A stretch of 64,000 bases of DNA from CAITZA01 sp937915285 (lineage in GTDB: Bacteria > Desulfobacterota > Desulfomonilia > Desulfomonilales > Desulfomonilaceae). The stretch spans positions 1-64,000 of the forward strand of contig DAISIV010000003.1 in NCBI GenBank assembly GCA_036821825.1, in the 5' to 3' direction. Every line of letters starts with the position of its first letter. Position 1 is the first letter of the stretch. Below are positions 53,729 through 62,481 of this stretch, one piece after another. The translations under genes and the position numbers were made by a program. The notes under the pieces are model-generated. The model saw only the letters and a program-made list of their open reading frames with translations, had not been told where the DNA came from and searched no databases.

Positions 53729-54043
53729 GTGGCACAGAAACAGGAAGATTGGGCTGCAATTGCGAGGAATCCCAAATTTATCGAGATCCACAAAAGAAAA
53801 ACTGCTTTTCTTTTCGGTTGGTGGATTTTCTCCACAGTCTATTATTTTCTGCTCCCGATTGGGGCTGGAGCAGCTCCTGGTTTTTTCAGCATCAAGGTTT
53901 TCGGGAGCATCAACATCGGTTACCTTTTCGCTTTGTCGCAATTCTTTGTTTCATGGGCAATAGCCATCTATTACGCCTCGTGGGCAAACAGGGTATCAGA
54001 TCGTCTTACCAATGAACTCATTGACGAACTGAAACTGCGATAA
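53729..54043 (+). CDS. DUF485 (YjcH-like) small membrane protein
   Basis: 104 aa, two hydrophobic helices (FLFGWWIFSTVYYFLLPIG, YLFALSQFFVSWAIAIYYA), with the DUF485 pattern ARNPKFIEIHKRKTAFLF and a C-terminal WANRVSDRLTNELIDEL. GTG start has GGAAGGAG at about 9 nt. It lies 14 nt upstream of the acetate symporter gene, as in E. coli yjcH-actP. Probably a small auxiliary subunit. Confidence 0.9.
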   Translation: MAQKQEDWAAIARNPKFIEIHKRKTAFLFGWWIFSTVYYFLLPIGAGAAPGFFSIKVFGSINIGYLFALSQFFVSWAIAIYYASWANRVSDRLTNELIDELKLR

Positions 54044-54057
54044 GGAGGAATGGGAAC

Positions 54058-55974
54058 ATGAAAAGATTAACGCTTTTTGTGGCGTTAGCCCTGTGTATGG
54101 GCGTGTTGATGGTTTCATTGACCCCTGATGTTTCCATTGCGGGTCCGGAGAGCGCCATAGCCTCAGCCATAACGGCTCAAGCGAAGGCAGCGGCGCCAAC
54201 AAAGGTTGAGGCGAACAGAACGATTACCATAGCGATGTTCCTGTTTATCATCGCCATAACACTAGGGGTGGTAGTGTGGGCGGCAAGCAGAACCAAGACT
54301 ACCGCTGATTTTTACGCGGCGCGTGGAGCGATCACAGGAACGCAGAACGGCTGGGCCATCGCTGGTGATTACATGTCCGCTGCCTCATTCCTCGGAATCG
54401 CCGGGCTTATATCACTTTACGGCTACGACGGATTCATGTATTCGGTCGGCTGGCTGGTAGCCTATGTCACAGTGCTTTTGATAGTGGCTGAGCCGTGCAG
54501 GAACGCCGATAAATTCACCATGGGCGACATTCTCTCCTTCAGGTCCAACCCCAAGCCGGTCAGGGCAGCCGCTGCAATATCCACAGTCGCTGTCTCGACT
54601 TTTTATCTCACAGCCCAAATGGTCGGCGCCGGCAAGCTCATGGAGCTTTTGATCGGAATACCTTTCAAGATGGCTATTAGCGGTGTTGGCGCGCTGATGA
54701 TCATTTACGTGGTTTTTGGCGGTATGATTGCAACCACATGGGTGCAAATCATCAAGGCAGGCCTTCTCATGACGGGCGCAACGGTGTTGTGCGTCATGGT
54801 GGCGGCAAAAGCCGGTTTTAACCCCGTTCAGTTTTTCTCGGATGTCGCCACAAACGCGCAAATCAAGGAATGGGTCCAGATTCAGCTCCTCAAGGATGCC
54901 ATCCCCAAGGAAGGTTTTGACTACGGCCAGCGATTCCTTGAGCCAGGATTACTACTCAAGGACGTATGGGATCAGATTTCCCTTGGAATGGCCTTGGTAC
55001 TTGGGACAGCCGGCATGCCGCACATCCTCATGCGATTCTTCACAGTGCCCACTGCACAGGCAGCTAGAAAGTCCGTTATAATCGCTATGTTCATCATCGG
55101 GACATTCTACATCCTGACAACGCTACTGGGCTTCGGTTCAGCCATCAACGTCTCTCCGCAGATAATCTACGCTGTAGATAAGGGCGGAAACATGGCGAAC
55201 ATGTTACTTGCCCAGATGCTTGGAAACCAGATAGCCCCGTTCCTTGGAGACTTCCTCCTGGCGTTCCTGTGCGCCGTGGCCTTCGCCACCATCCTTGCTG
55301 TGGTTTCAGGGTTGGTTCTTGCCGCCTCCGCAGCCATTTCCCATGACATTTACGTGAATGTCATCAAGGGTGGACACGCTGACCAGAGTGAGCAGATCAG
55401 GGCTGCCAGAATAACCTCAGTCATAGTTGGAGCAGTGGCTGTTATAATAGGAATAGCCGCCGAAAGACAGAATGTGGCCCATCTTGTGGCGCTGGCATTT
55501 GCAGTTGCCTCATCCGGAAATCTACCGGTCGTTGTGCTCTCTCTATTCTGGAGGAGATTCAATACGGCAGGTATAGTGGCCGGACTGATAATCGGCACCG
55601 TAGTCTCCATATCCCTGGTGCTGGTTTCACCAAATATGATTTACCCGAAAGTGGTAGCCGCTGGGGCGCAGAAGATTGTCACAGCGCTTGAGGCCAAGGA
55701 AAAAGGCGGAACAACACTTACCGATGTCGAAAAGGCGGAACTTGCCAAGGCCAAGGCCCAATACCTGGACAACAAAGACGGCACATCCATAATGGGACTG
55801 GACAAACCATGGTTCCCACTTAAAAACCCGGGAATCGTCTCAATTCCTGTCGGATTTCTGGCGGCCATGATCTTCGCTCTCATATTCAGGAGCAAGAAGG
55901 AGGAGGACGCTTTCGACGAGCTTTATGTAAGACAGAACACGGGGGTTGGAGTAGCCAAAGCCATCCAGCATTAA
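54058..55974 (+). CDS. actP: Cation/acetate symporter ActP (SSS family)
   Basis: Sodium/solute symporter for acetate and related short acids. A signal-like leader is followed by about thirteen transmembrane helices. Family motifs: FYAARGAITGTQNGWAIAGD, YMSAASFLGIAGLISLYGYD, STFYLTAQMVGAGKLMELLI and the late QNVAHLVALAFAVASSGNLP. A charged cytoplasmic insert near residues 530-580 (LEAKEKGGTTLTDVEKAELA) is longer than in many ActP proteins. AGGAGG precedes the ATG. It works with YjcH, AcsA and PrpE nearby. Confidence 0.94.
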   Translation: MKRLTLFVALALCMGVLMVSLTPDVSIAGPESAIASAITAQAKAAAPTKVEANRTITIAMFLFIIAITLGVVVWAASRTKTTADFYAARGAITGTQNGWAIAGDYMSAASFLGIAGLISLYGYDGFMYSVGWLVAYVTVLLIVAEPCRNADKFTMGDILSFRSNPKPVRAAAAISTVAVSTFYLTAQMVGAGKLMELLIGIPFKMAISGVGALMIIYVVFGGMIATTWVQIIKAGLLMTGATVLCVMVAAKAGFNPVQFFSDVATNAQIKEWVQIQLLKDAIPKEGFDYGQRFLEPGLLLKDVWDQISLGMALVLGTAGMPHILMRFFTVPTAQAARKSVIIAMFIIGTFYILTTLLGFGSAINVSPQIIYAVDKGGNMANMLLAQMLGNQIAPFLGDFLLAFLCAVAFATILAVVSGLVLAASAAISHDIYVNVIKGGHADQSEQIRAARITSVIVGAVAVIIGIAAERQNVAHLVALAFAVASSGNLPVVVLSLFWRRFNTAGIVAGLIIGTVVSISLVLVSPNMIYPKVVAAGAQKIVTALEAKEKGGTTLTDVEKAELAKAKAQYLDNKDGTSIMGLDKPWFPLKNPGIVSIPVGFLAAMIFALIFRSKKEEDAFDELYVRQNTGVGVAKAIQH

Positions 55975-55988
55975 CGGCAGCGTATAGT

Positions 55989-56016
55989 CCGATAGGCCCT
56001 TAGCCTGGTCTATCGG
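55989..56016 (+). terminator. Hairpin after actP
   Basis: CCGATAGGCC (55989-55998) and GGTCTATCGG (56007-56016) pair over 10 positions with one G-U. It is 15 nt after the actP stop and precedes a second, stronger hairpin. Confidence 0.4.
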
Positions 56017-56032
56017 CCCAATCAAAATCCAA

Positions 56033-56069
56033 AAGAAAGGCCATCGACTAATTGACGATGGCCTTTCTT
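56033..56069. terminator. Bidirectional terminator between actP and nifS
   Basis: Perfect 14-bp stem (56033-56046 with 56056-56069) and 9-nt loop, with A/T-rich ends, between the convergent actP and nifS genes. Confidence 0.75.
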
Positions 56070-56097
56070 AATTTCCGTCCATTTGAAAGAAGAGTGT

Positions 56098-57285
56098 CTA
56101 CTGTACCACGCATGCAGAGTTAAGCCTGTCCTGACCAAACGGCGACATGGCTCTCAAGGATCCTATTATCAGCGGCATCTGAGACACCACATAGTCGATT
56201 TCTTCTTCAGTATTGTACCTTGAAAGCGAGAACCTGATGGACCCGTGAACCATTGTGAAAGGAACACCCATTGCTCTCAATACATGTGAAGGTTCCAGCG
56301 ATCCGGATGTGCAGGCAGAACCCGATGAAGCGCATATCCTCAGTTCATCCAGTTTAAGCAGGATGGATTCTCCCTCGACGAATTCAAACCCTATATTTAG
56401 GGTGTTGGGCAACCGATTATCAATGGATCCGTTGACCTTCGCAAACTTTACAGAAGAAAGAATCCCATTCTGCAACCGATCTCTCAGAGCCTTGACCCTG
56501 GACCGTTCCTGCTCGATATTTTGTGCGGCAAGTTGCGCCGCCTTGCCGAGTCCGACGATGCCAGGGACATTTTCGGTCCCTGCACGACGGTCGTATTCCT
56601 GATGACCACCTATCATGAAAGGCTGGAACCTTGTGCCTTTCTTTAGATACAGGGCCCCTATTCCTTTGGCTGAATGAAGCTTGTGACCTGAAAGGGCAAG
56701 AAAATTGATGGCCGTCTTCTTCAGATCCAACGGTACCTTTCCAACAATCTGAACCCCGTCGGTGTGCATGAGGGCCCCTTTCTCAGCCGCAATCTCTGCA
56801 ATCTGCTCTATCGGGAAGATCACACCTGTCTCGTTGTTGGCCCACATGATTGAAACAAGCGCAGTACGCTCACTTATCGCTTCCTTTACCTCTTCGATAT
56901 CGAGCATTCCCTCTTTGTCAACCGAGAGCCATTTCACCGTGTAACCTTTAAATCTCGCCAGATGTTTGCATAGGTTGAGGACTGCAGGGTGCTCAACGCG
57001 GGTGGTTACTATTTCCTTTCTGTCGGGAGCAGTCGCCAAAGCGCTCAAAATAGCTGTTGAGTCTGATTCGGTACCACCTGAGGTGAAAATGATCTCCGTA
57101 GGGGTTACGCCCAGCAGGTCTGCCAGGCTCTCCCTTGCCAATGCTACATCCCTTGCCGCACTTCCTCCAAAATAGTGCATGCTGGAGGGGTTGCCGTAGC
57201 GGTTCGATAGGAAAGGCATCATCGCTTCCAGGGCCTCAGGAGCGACCTGCGAGGTAGCATTGTTATCCAGGTATATGACTTTCAC
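56098..57285 (-). CDS. nifS: Cysteine desulfurase NifS
   Basis: PLP enzyme that supplies sulfur for iron-sulfur clusters. MotifS: IYLDNNATSQVAPEALEAMM, SGGTESDS, EHPAVLNLCKHL, the PLP lysine in LSGHKLHSAKGIGALYL, and the catalytic Cys loop SSGSACTSGSLEPSH. The GTG at 57285 has GAGGAGG upstream and overlaps the nifU stop by 4 nt; longer starts add an unrelated 33 residues inside nifU. Partner of NifU. Confidence 0.95.
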   Translation of the reverse strand: MKVIYLDNNATSQVAPEALEAMMPFLSNRYGNPSSMHYFGGSAARDVALARESLADLLGVTPTEIIFTSGGTESDSTAILSALATAPDRKEIVTTRVEHPAVLNLCKHLARFKGYTVKWLSVDKEGMLDIEEVKEAISERTALVSIMWANNETGVIFPIEQIAEIAAEKGALMHTDGVQIVGKVPLDLKKTAINFLALSGHKLHSAKGIGALYLKKGTRFQPFMIGGHQEYDRRAGTENVPGIVGLGKAAQLAAQNIEQERSRVKALRDRLQNGILSSVKFAKVNGSIDNRLPNTLNIGFEFVEGESILLKLDELRICASSGSACTSGSLEPSHVLRAMGVPFTMVHGSIRFSLSRYNTEEEIDYVVSQMPLIIGSLRAMSPFGQDRLNSACVVQ

Positions 57286-58130
57286 GCTGAAACCTCCTCT
57301 ACAACCAGGTCGGGATGGACCAGTTCCTTCAACTTGGCTTCTATCCCAGCCTTCGTAAGGGGCGCGCTTGGACAGGACAGGCATATTCCGCGAAAGGCGA
57401 TTTTAACCTTTGCCCCTTCAAGATCTATGAGTTCCATGTCACCGCCATCTTTTTGGAGAGTAGGACGGATTTCTTTTTCAATGACTTCCTGAATCCTAGC
57501 GATCTTCTGGATATTTGTCATCTCACGTGGCGCGCTGCTGACCGTCGTCTGCTTCTGTTTAAGTTCGTCCCGGATTTCATCCAGAATTCTCTCAATCTTG
57601 TCATGACAAAGCCCGCATCCTCCGCCGGCCTTGGTGAAGTTGGTGACTTCCTCTATAGTTGTGAGTCTGTTCTGGAGCGCAATCTCCCTGATGTGTTTGT
57701 CGGTAACCCCGAAACATTCGCAGACCAGTTCCCCATCGAGATGATCTTTTGGAGCAGGCTCGCCCTTGTAACAAGCTATGGCTGCTTCTAGCGCATCCTT
57801 ACCCATGACTGAACAGTGCATTTTCTGTTTAGGCAGGCCACCGAGATAGTCCGCAATATCCTGGTTGGTGATTGCAAGGGCTTCATCCACAGTCTTGCCC
57901 TTGATCATCTCAGTCAACGCGCTGCTGGAGGCCACCGCGCTACCACATCCAAATGTCTGGAAGCGCGCATCAAGGATCCTCTTGGTCTCAGGATCAATCT
58001 TGAGAAATAGTTTGAGAGCGTCACCGCAGGCAAGAGAGCCAACTTCACCGATGGCATCAGCATCCTCCAGTGACCCGACGTTGCGTGGATTAAAGAAATG
58101 ATCTTTGACTTTCTCAGTGTATTCCCACAT
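57282..58130 (-). CDS. nifU: NifU iron-sulfur cluster scaffold
   Basis: Three-part scaffold, 282 aa. N-terminal IscU-like domain with Cys in SLACGD, FGCGSAVASS and KMHCSVMG; central BFD-like [2Fe-2S] domain with CECFGV and GGCGLCHDKI; C-terminal Nfu domain with CLSCPSAP. The ATG at 58130 has GAGG 5 nt upstream, and MWEYTEKVKDHFFNPRNVG is the normal start. No nitrogenase genes are in the window; general or specialised cluster assembly is possible. Confidence 0.95.
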   Translation of the reverse strand: MWEYTEKVKDHFFNPRNVGSLEDADAIGEVGSLACGDALKLFLKIDPETKRILDARFQTFGCGSAVASSSALTEMIKGKTVDEALAITNQDIADYLGGLPKQKMHCSVMGKDALEAAIACYKGEPAPKDHLDGELVCECFGVTDKHIREIALQNRLTTIEEVTNFTKAGGGCGLCHDKIERILDEIRDELKQKQTTVSSAPREMTNIQKIARIQEVIEKEIRPTLQKDGGDMELIDLEGAKVKIAFRGICLSCPSAPLTKAGIEAKLKELVHPDLVVEEVSA

Positions 58131-58196
58131 TGTAACCTCGCCTGGATATTTTTTCGCTCCTAGTTTTTTCAACCATTACTTGTCTGAAATCTGACC

Positions 58197-58532
58197 CTAC
58201 TTACCTGAGGCGCAACGGCAACCATATCCGAGACTCTCCAGGGCGCCGTCCGAAGCTTTCCGGAGAACTTGAATCAGCCTTAATTCCCGGTTGTCATCAA
58301 GACACTGAAAACACGTAATTTTACCATCAGGGGTGTCACACTCATTAAGTGAGTCAACACCAAGCCTCTCCTTGATTTTCTGAACAGACTTGGCGCCAGG
58401 CGTCTTGATAATTTCCGACAATGTTTTCAGGGCAGCGTCGCAATTGGCAGCCATCTCCAGCAATTGGGCGTCCGCCGGTGAGATGGACAGTAAAGCTGCC
58501 ATCAGAGCTAATAGCATGAATTTCAACTTCAT
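58197..58532 (-). CDS. Small exported six-Cys protein
   Basis: 111 aa with a signal peptide (MKLKFMLLALMAALLSISPADA) and six cysteines in the mature part (AANCDAA, NECD, TCFQC, GCRC). No family recognised. GGAGG precedes the ATG, so it is a real gene. It sits between nifU and the FecR/Cys-repeat gene. Disulfide-stabilised periplasmic protein is likely. Confidence 0.7.
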   Translation of the reverse strand: MKLKFMLLALMAALLSISPADAQLLEMAANCDAALKTLSEIIKTPGAKSVQKIKERLGVDSLNECDTPDGKITCFQCLDDNRELRLIQVLRKASDGALESLGYGCRCASGK

Positions 58533-58610
58533 TCAGTCCTCCACAGGTAATGGTATTTCATTAAATTGTAGCATTCCATGACATTGTGCAATTGTCGTAT
58601 AAAAATAGCC

Positions 58611-60485
58611 CTATTTTCTATCATCGTCGCGCAAATCTCTTCCCGGTTTTGGCGAAGAATCAGGCCTGGTTCGTTCAATCCTGTTCTCCTGTCTGGCCGG
58701 CGCAACAGGAGGAGATGGCCTGTCAACAACAGGATCAGGTTTTCTGTCGGGTTTACGTTCAGGGGCAACCTGACGCTGCTCGGTCTGAGGTCTGGTTGAC
58801 GGCCTGGTCTGCTCAACCTGCGGAACAATTTTTTGTCTTTCCGGTCTTGACTCCCTACGCTGATCGAGTTTTGGAGCTTCTGGCATGGGTCTTGGTCTGG
58901 GGCCTGGTTCAGTGTCCATAGGCTTGGGAGTCCCCTGGATAACCTGTGGCCGCTGCGGCGTCTGACGTTCGGGTTTGACTGACGGCTTGTCCGTTTTTTC
59001 AGATGGCGCCGGCTTCTCGGGAGGTTTTACCGGAACATCGGCCGTGCCTGGAATTGGCAATGGCGGCTTGCCTGGCCCGGGTTTTTCAGGCCTTTCTGTT
59101 TTGCCAGGTTTTTGCGTTCCATCCGGAACGATTGGAGCTACATCTGTTTTCGGTGGCCTTGCCGGTTTGTCAGGGACAGGCGCTATACCCTGAACAGGAG
59201 GCAATACCCCCGGGGGTATTACAGGAGGAACTCCGGGGCGTGGAACAGGCGACACATGATCGGGTCTGTCCGGGCCATCAGGCCTCCCCGGTTTTTCTAA
59301 AGGAATAGCCCTGATACACCTGAGTCCGTCACACGGAAGCCCCTGTTCCGCACAGGATACACATGAAGCGCCACGACGTTCCTCGCATGGGCCACATGGA
59401 CGGGCCACACAACGACCGCCGATGCACATCATTCCCAGTTCAGCGCAACCAACACATCTCCTGCCGTTCCATAGAGAGCAGGGTGGACACTCAAGCGGTC
59501 TGACACACCTGCCATCTATGCAGATTCGCCCTAACTCCTCACACCTGACGCATCGACGACCGTCCCATATTCGGCAGGGTGGGCAGAATTTTCTAACGCA
59601 ACGCCCGTTTTCGCACACCATACCGAGTTCCCTGCAGGGCACGCATCTATCTCCCCATTGAACCTTGCAAGGACCACAGTCGAGATTTACACACTTACCC
59701 TTCACACAGACCAGACCGGCGTCTTCGCAAGGTAAACATGCGGAACCATCCCATATTGAGCATCGTGGACAATCAGGCTTTAAAACATACTTGCCTTCAC
59801 ATTCCGGGGCATCCATAGTCAGAGTGTTGGGAATCGTCGTCATTTCAATGAGTTCTCTAAGGCGAACATTTGAGACCGCCACAGGCCGGGAAGGCTCCCT
59901 ACCCTCTTCAACACTCACTGACCGGCATGAATCAACTATCCGCTCTGTTCGGACGTCCTCGGCGATATTTTTCACTCTCGCCCGACCTCGAATGACAGTT
60001 ACTGTAGTCCGACGCTGATTGTGTGTGGTGACAACAAAATCTGTGGGCTTGTCGGAGGGATCTATATTGATCATGGCCGTAGGTGTCGTGATTGTGTAGG
60101 ATGAGACCGGCCTCGTGTCCCTGAGTTTCTTGATAAACCTGATCGATCCGGCGGAAACGTCACCGCCAAAAAAGGTCGCATCCTTGTCTGTCTCGGCGTC
60201 AAAAATGTAAAATTCCGAATTCTCAGCCAAAGAAGCGTGGGAAGACTCATCAAACCTTAAGTAAAGTTTTGAGGCTCTCTCCGTCTGGAGCGCGTCGTAA
60301 AGCCTGACATTTTCATTAGGCTGCGCCTTCATGAAGTCAGGTTGGCCCGAGCGTCTCAAGAGCGCATCCCCCTCTACAGCCCCCACACTGCCCAATGATT
60401 CGGCGCAAAACGCATTCTGGCAGGGGCCAACAAGCAGAAAAATACAACCAAGAAGCGACATTATCTGGCCAATTCTCTTGGACAT
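58611..60485 (-). CDS. FecR-domain protein with five Cys-rich repeats and Pro-rich tail
   Basis: 624 aa. Signal peptide (IMSLLGCIFLLVGPCQNAFC), FecR-like beta domain (residues 30-200, SKLYLRFDESSHASLAENSE, TVTVIRGRARVKNI), then five tandem 31-residue repeats (239-390), each with six Cys in the pattern CxxC-x6-7-CxxC-x6-CxxxxxC, for example CPPCRIWDGRRCVRCEELGR. The rest (395-624) is Pro/Lys/Arg-rich and disordered. AAGGAG precedes the ATG. No known enzyme. Possible envelope sensor, metal binder or adhesive surface protein; all inferred. Confidence 0.82.
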   Translation of the reverse strand: MSKRIGQIMSLLGCIFLLVGPCQNAFCAESLGSVGAVEGDALLRRSGQPDFMKAQPNENVRLYDALQTERASKLYLRFDESSHASLAENSEFYIFDAETDKDATFFGGDVSAGSIRFIKKLRDTRPVSSYTITTPTAMINIDPSDKPTDFVVTTHNQRRTTVTVIRGRARVKNIAEDVRTERIVDSCRSVSVEEGREPSRPVAVSNVRLRELIEMTTIPNTLTMDAPECEGKYVLKPDCPRCSIWDGSACLPCEDAGLVCVKGKCVNLDCGPCKVQWGDRCVPCRELGMVCENGRCVRKFCPPCRIWDGRRCVRCEELGRICIDGRCVRPLECPPCSLWNGRRCVGCAELGMMCIGGRCVARPCGPCEERRGASCVSCAEQGLPCDGLRCIRAIPLEKPGRPDGPDRPDHVSPVPRPGVPPVIPPGVLPPVQGIAPVPDKPARPPKTDVAPIVPDGTQKPGKTERPEKPGPGKPPLPIPGTADVPVKPPEKPAPSEKTDKPSVKPERQTPQRPQVIQGTPKPMDTEPGPRPRPMPEAPKLDQRRESRPERQKIVPQVEQTRPSTRPQTEQRQVAPERKPDRKPDPVVDRPSPPVAPARQENRIERTRPDSSPKPGRDLRDDDRK

Positions 60486-60605
60486 TAAGGACTCCTTGTC
60501 AGTGGCTGGGTAACCATATTAGGACATAGAGAGGGCTAAGTAGACTCTGTAAAGTTTGCAAAAGGCGCATGGGATGTCAAGCCCGCCCAAATTATGCCTT
60601 TGAGT

Positions 60606-61823
60606 CTAACAGTTTTCGACGACTGATTGGAATATTCTGTGAAATTCTTCTGCAGTTGAGGTCCAGCTCATACCCAGGGTCAGGATCCTCTTCCTGGCGT
60701 TTGCCCCAAAAGATTGCCGCAAATCCGGGTCATCAATCAGCAGTTTCAGTTTTTCTGAGAGATCTCCAATTTCACTTACGCCGCATAAGTAGCCTGTTTG
60801 ATTATCTTCCACCAGATCCGGCACTCCACCAACCCTTGTAGCCACCACCGGCAATCCACACGACATTGCTTCTTTAACAACATTCGGACTGCCTTCCGTA
60901 TGGCTTGGCAGGCAAAGTATGTCTGACGACCGCATGAATCGGGATACCTCATCCGGACTAGCCAGACCGCGCCAATTTACCCGGTATGATATTCCCAGAC
61001 TCCCGGCTAGCTTTTTAAGATCTTCTGCATAGAAACCCTCGCCAACTATGTCAAGAATCGCCTGATTGAACGACTGGCCACTTATGGCATGGAGCAGATC
61101 CTGGACACCCTTTTTGGGAATCAGGCTGCCGACATAAATGATCCTGACGCCGGCATCGGCCCTCTTGGGGCTTTCTGAAGGCCTAAAAAGCTCAAGGTCC
61201 ACACCGAAACGAGGAGTGAAAACTTTTGCCGACGGCGCTCCAAGCTCCTTGCATATTTCGGCTAACTCCCCGCTGACAGGGGCCAACGCTGAGGATCGCC
61301 GGATTACAAACTTGGTGAAAATCCTCCACAACAATCTCTCACGCGCCAGGTATCCATCATCACCCCTGAAGGAGGTTACTAGTGGTATGCCTCTAAAAAG
61401 ACCGACCAGCGCTCCGACCACTCCTGAACCAAGCCAGTTGGCGTAAATAACTCCTGTGTTGGCCGACGATCTCATGGCATGAAAGAAAAAGGCCAGCGTC
61501 ATTGTAAAAACCTGCAGCCTGGCAAGCGTGCTTTTGTTCAAATTCTCGGGAATGCCACCAGCGCCAGAACACAACCGTTCAAGACTACGGGGCCAGAAAT
61601 ACGAAAATCGCCTCACCGTTACACCATCAAAACTCCGTTCCCCATAAAATTCCCCGTTTGATGGCGCCAGAACCGTAATTCGGTATCCCAACCCGATCAA
61701 AGCAGAACTGAGTTTATGTATGAATATACCGGACCAGTCATCACTCGAATTAGGATAACTGGTCGATAAAACCAGTACGGTCTTTTTGGACCTATCAATG
61801 TCTTTTGAACAGGAATATCCCAT
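60606..61823 (-). CDS. Glycosyltransferase family 4 protein
   Basis: GT-B fold sugar transferase, 405 aa. N-terminal domain begins VLVLSTSYPNSSDDWSGIFI; the C-terminal nucleotide-sugar site is IIYVGSLIPKKGVQDLLHA and CLPSHTEGSPNVVKEAMSCG with the EX7E pattern. The ATG at 61823 (GGA upstream) fits the family; the 61898 start adds a non-conserved leader. Probably makes surface polysaccharide; sugar unknown. Confidence 0.9.
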   Translation of the reverse strand: MGYSCSKDIDRSKKTVLVLSTSYPNSSDDWSGIFIHKLSSALIGLGYRITVLAPSNGEFYGERSFDGVTVRRFSYFWPRSLERLCSGAGGIPENLNKSTLARLQVFTMTLAFFFHAMRSSANTGVIYANWLGSGVVGALVGLFRGIPLVTSFRGDDGYLARERLLWRIFTKFVIRRSSALAPVSGELAEICKELGAPSAKVFTPRFGVDLELFRPSESPKRADAGVRIIYVGSLIPKKGVQDLLHAISGQSFNQAILDIVGEGFYAEDLKKLAGSLGISYRVNWRGLASPDEVSRFMRSSDILCLPSHTEGSPNVVKEAMSCGLPVVATRVGGVPDLVEDNQTGYLCGVSEIGDLSEKLKLLIDDPDLRQSFGANARKRILTLGMSWTSTAEEFHRIFQSVVENC

Positions 61824-62426
61824 TGTAATCCAGCTTGAGCCTCTGAAAACGGAGAGCCAACAAGTGTGAGCCTTAGCGGCGATTTTTGTTTCAAACAACT
61901 AGCACAAAACGAAGCATGAGTCATCTGCGCCGTATTAGACATCCTCAAAGGATTATCCAGAAAAGCCCAAAAAAAGTGTTCGGTTCATTTACACCCTGAT
62001 GCAATCGAACAAGCGTAGCAATTCTACTCATGCCTTTGTCGCAAAAATCCGTAACACCAAAGGTTCTTCATGGTATGAGTCTGTCTCAAGGCAACCTTCC
62101 GATGTTTAGAGGTTGGACCCCTTAACATAAAGCAGTTTTTCATGAATAGGTTGAGCCATTTAATATAATTATGTTATTGGTATTAAAGTGTTTTATAGTT
62201 TGACAAAACCTCACGCCACATGAGATAAGTCATCATTACATTTTAAATTTTAAATCAACTGAATTATCGTTCAGTTTTTTAGTCCGGCTGAGGGTATAGG
62301 GGTTAGGGTCGGACTATATTTGTTTTTGCGCAGCTAAAGTACTGTGTAATTAAGTACAATCATCAACCTGTTCTAAGATATTGTTTGGAATTCATCTCGA
62401 TCTCTTGATGGGGGCGCGTTAGAGAC
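61824..62426. other. Intergenic region, no gene seen
   Basis: About 600 bp, AT-rich (notably 62150-62400). Neither strand carries an ORF with a ribosome binding site. It ends at the terminator of the epimerase gene, so it contains the glycosyltransferase promoter. Confidence 0.45.
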
Positions 62427-62463
62427 AAAAAAAGCCCCTGGACCGTATAAGTCTGCGGGGCTT
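62427..62463 (-). terminator. Intrinsic terminator of the epimerase gene
   Basis: AAGCCCC (62432-62438) pairs with GGGGCTT (62457-62463); the 18-nt loop can pair further (GGAC/GTC). On the minus strand a run of seven T residues follows. Confidence 0.8.
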
Positions 62464-62481
62464 GTTTGCCTGGCGGAAGTT

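Noticed and set aside
54412..54861. 149-codon minus-strand ORF
   Set aside because: Antisense to actP; His/Cys-rich composition arises from the transmembrane codons.
57315..57791. 158-codon plus-strand ORF
   Set aside because: Antisense to nifU, whose Cys motifs are intact.
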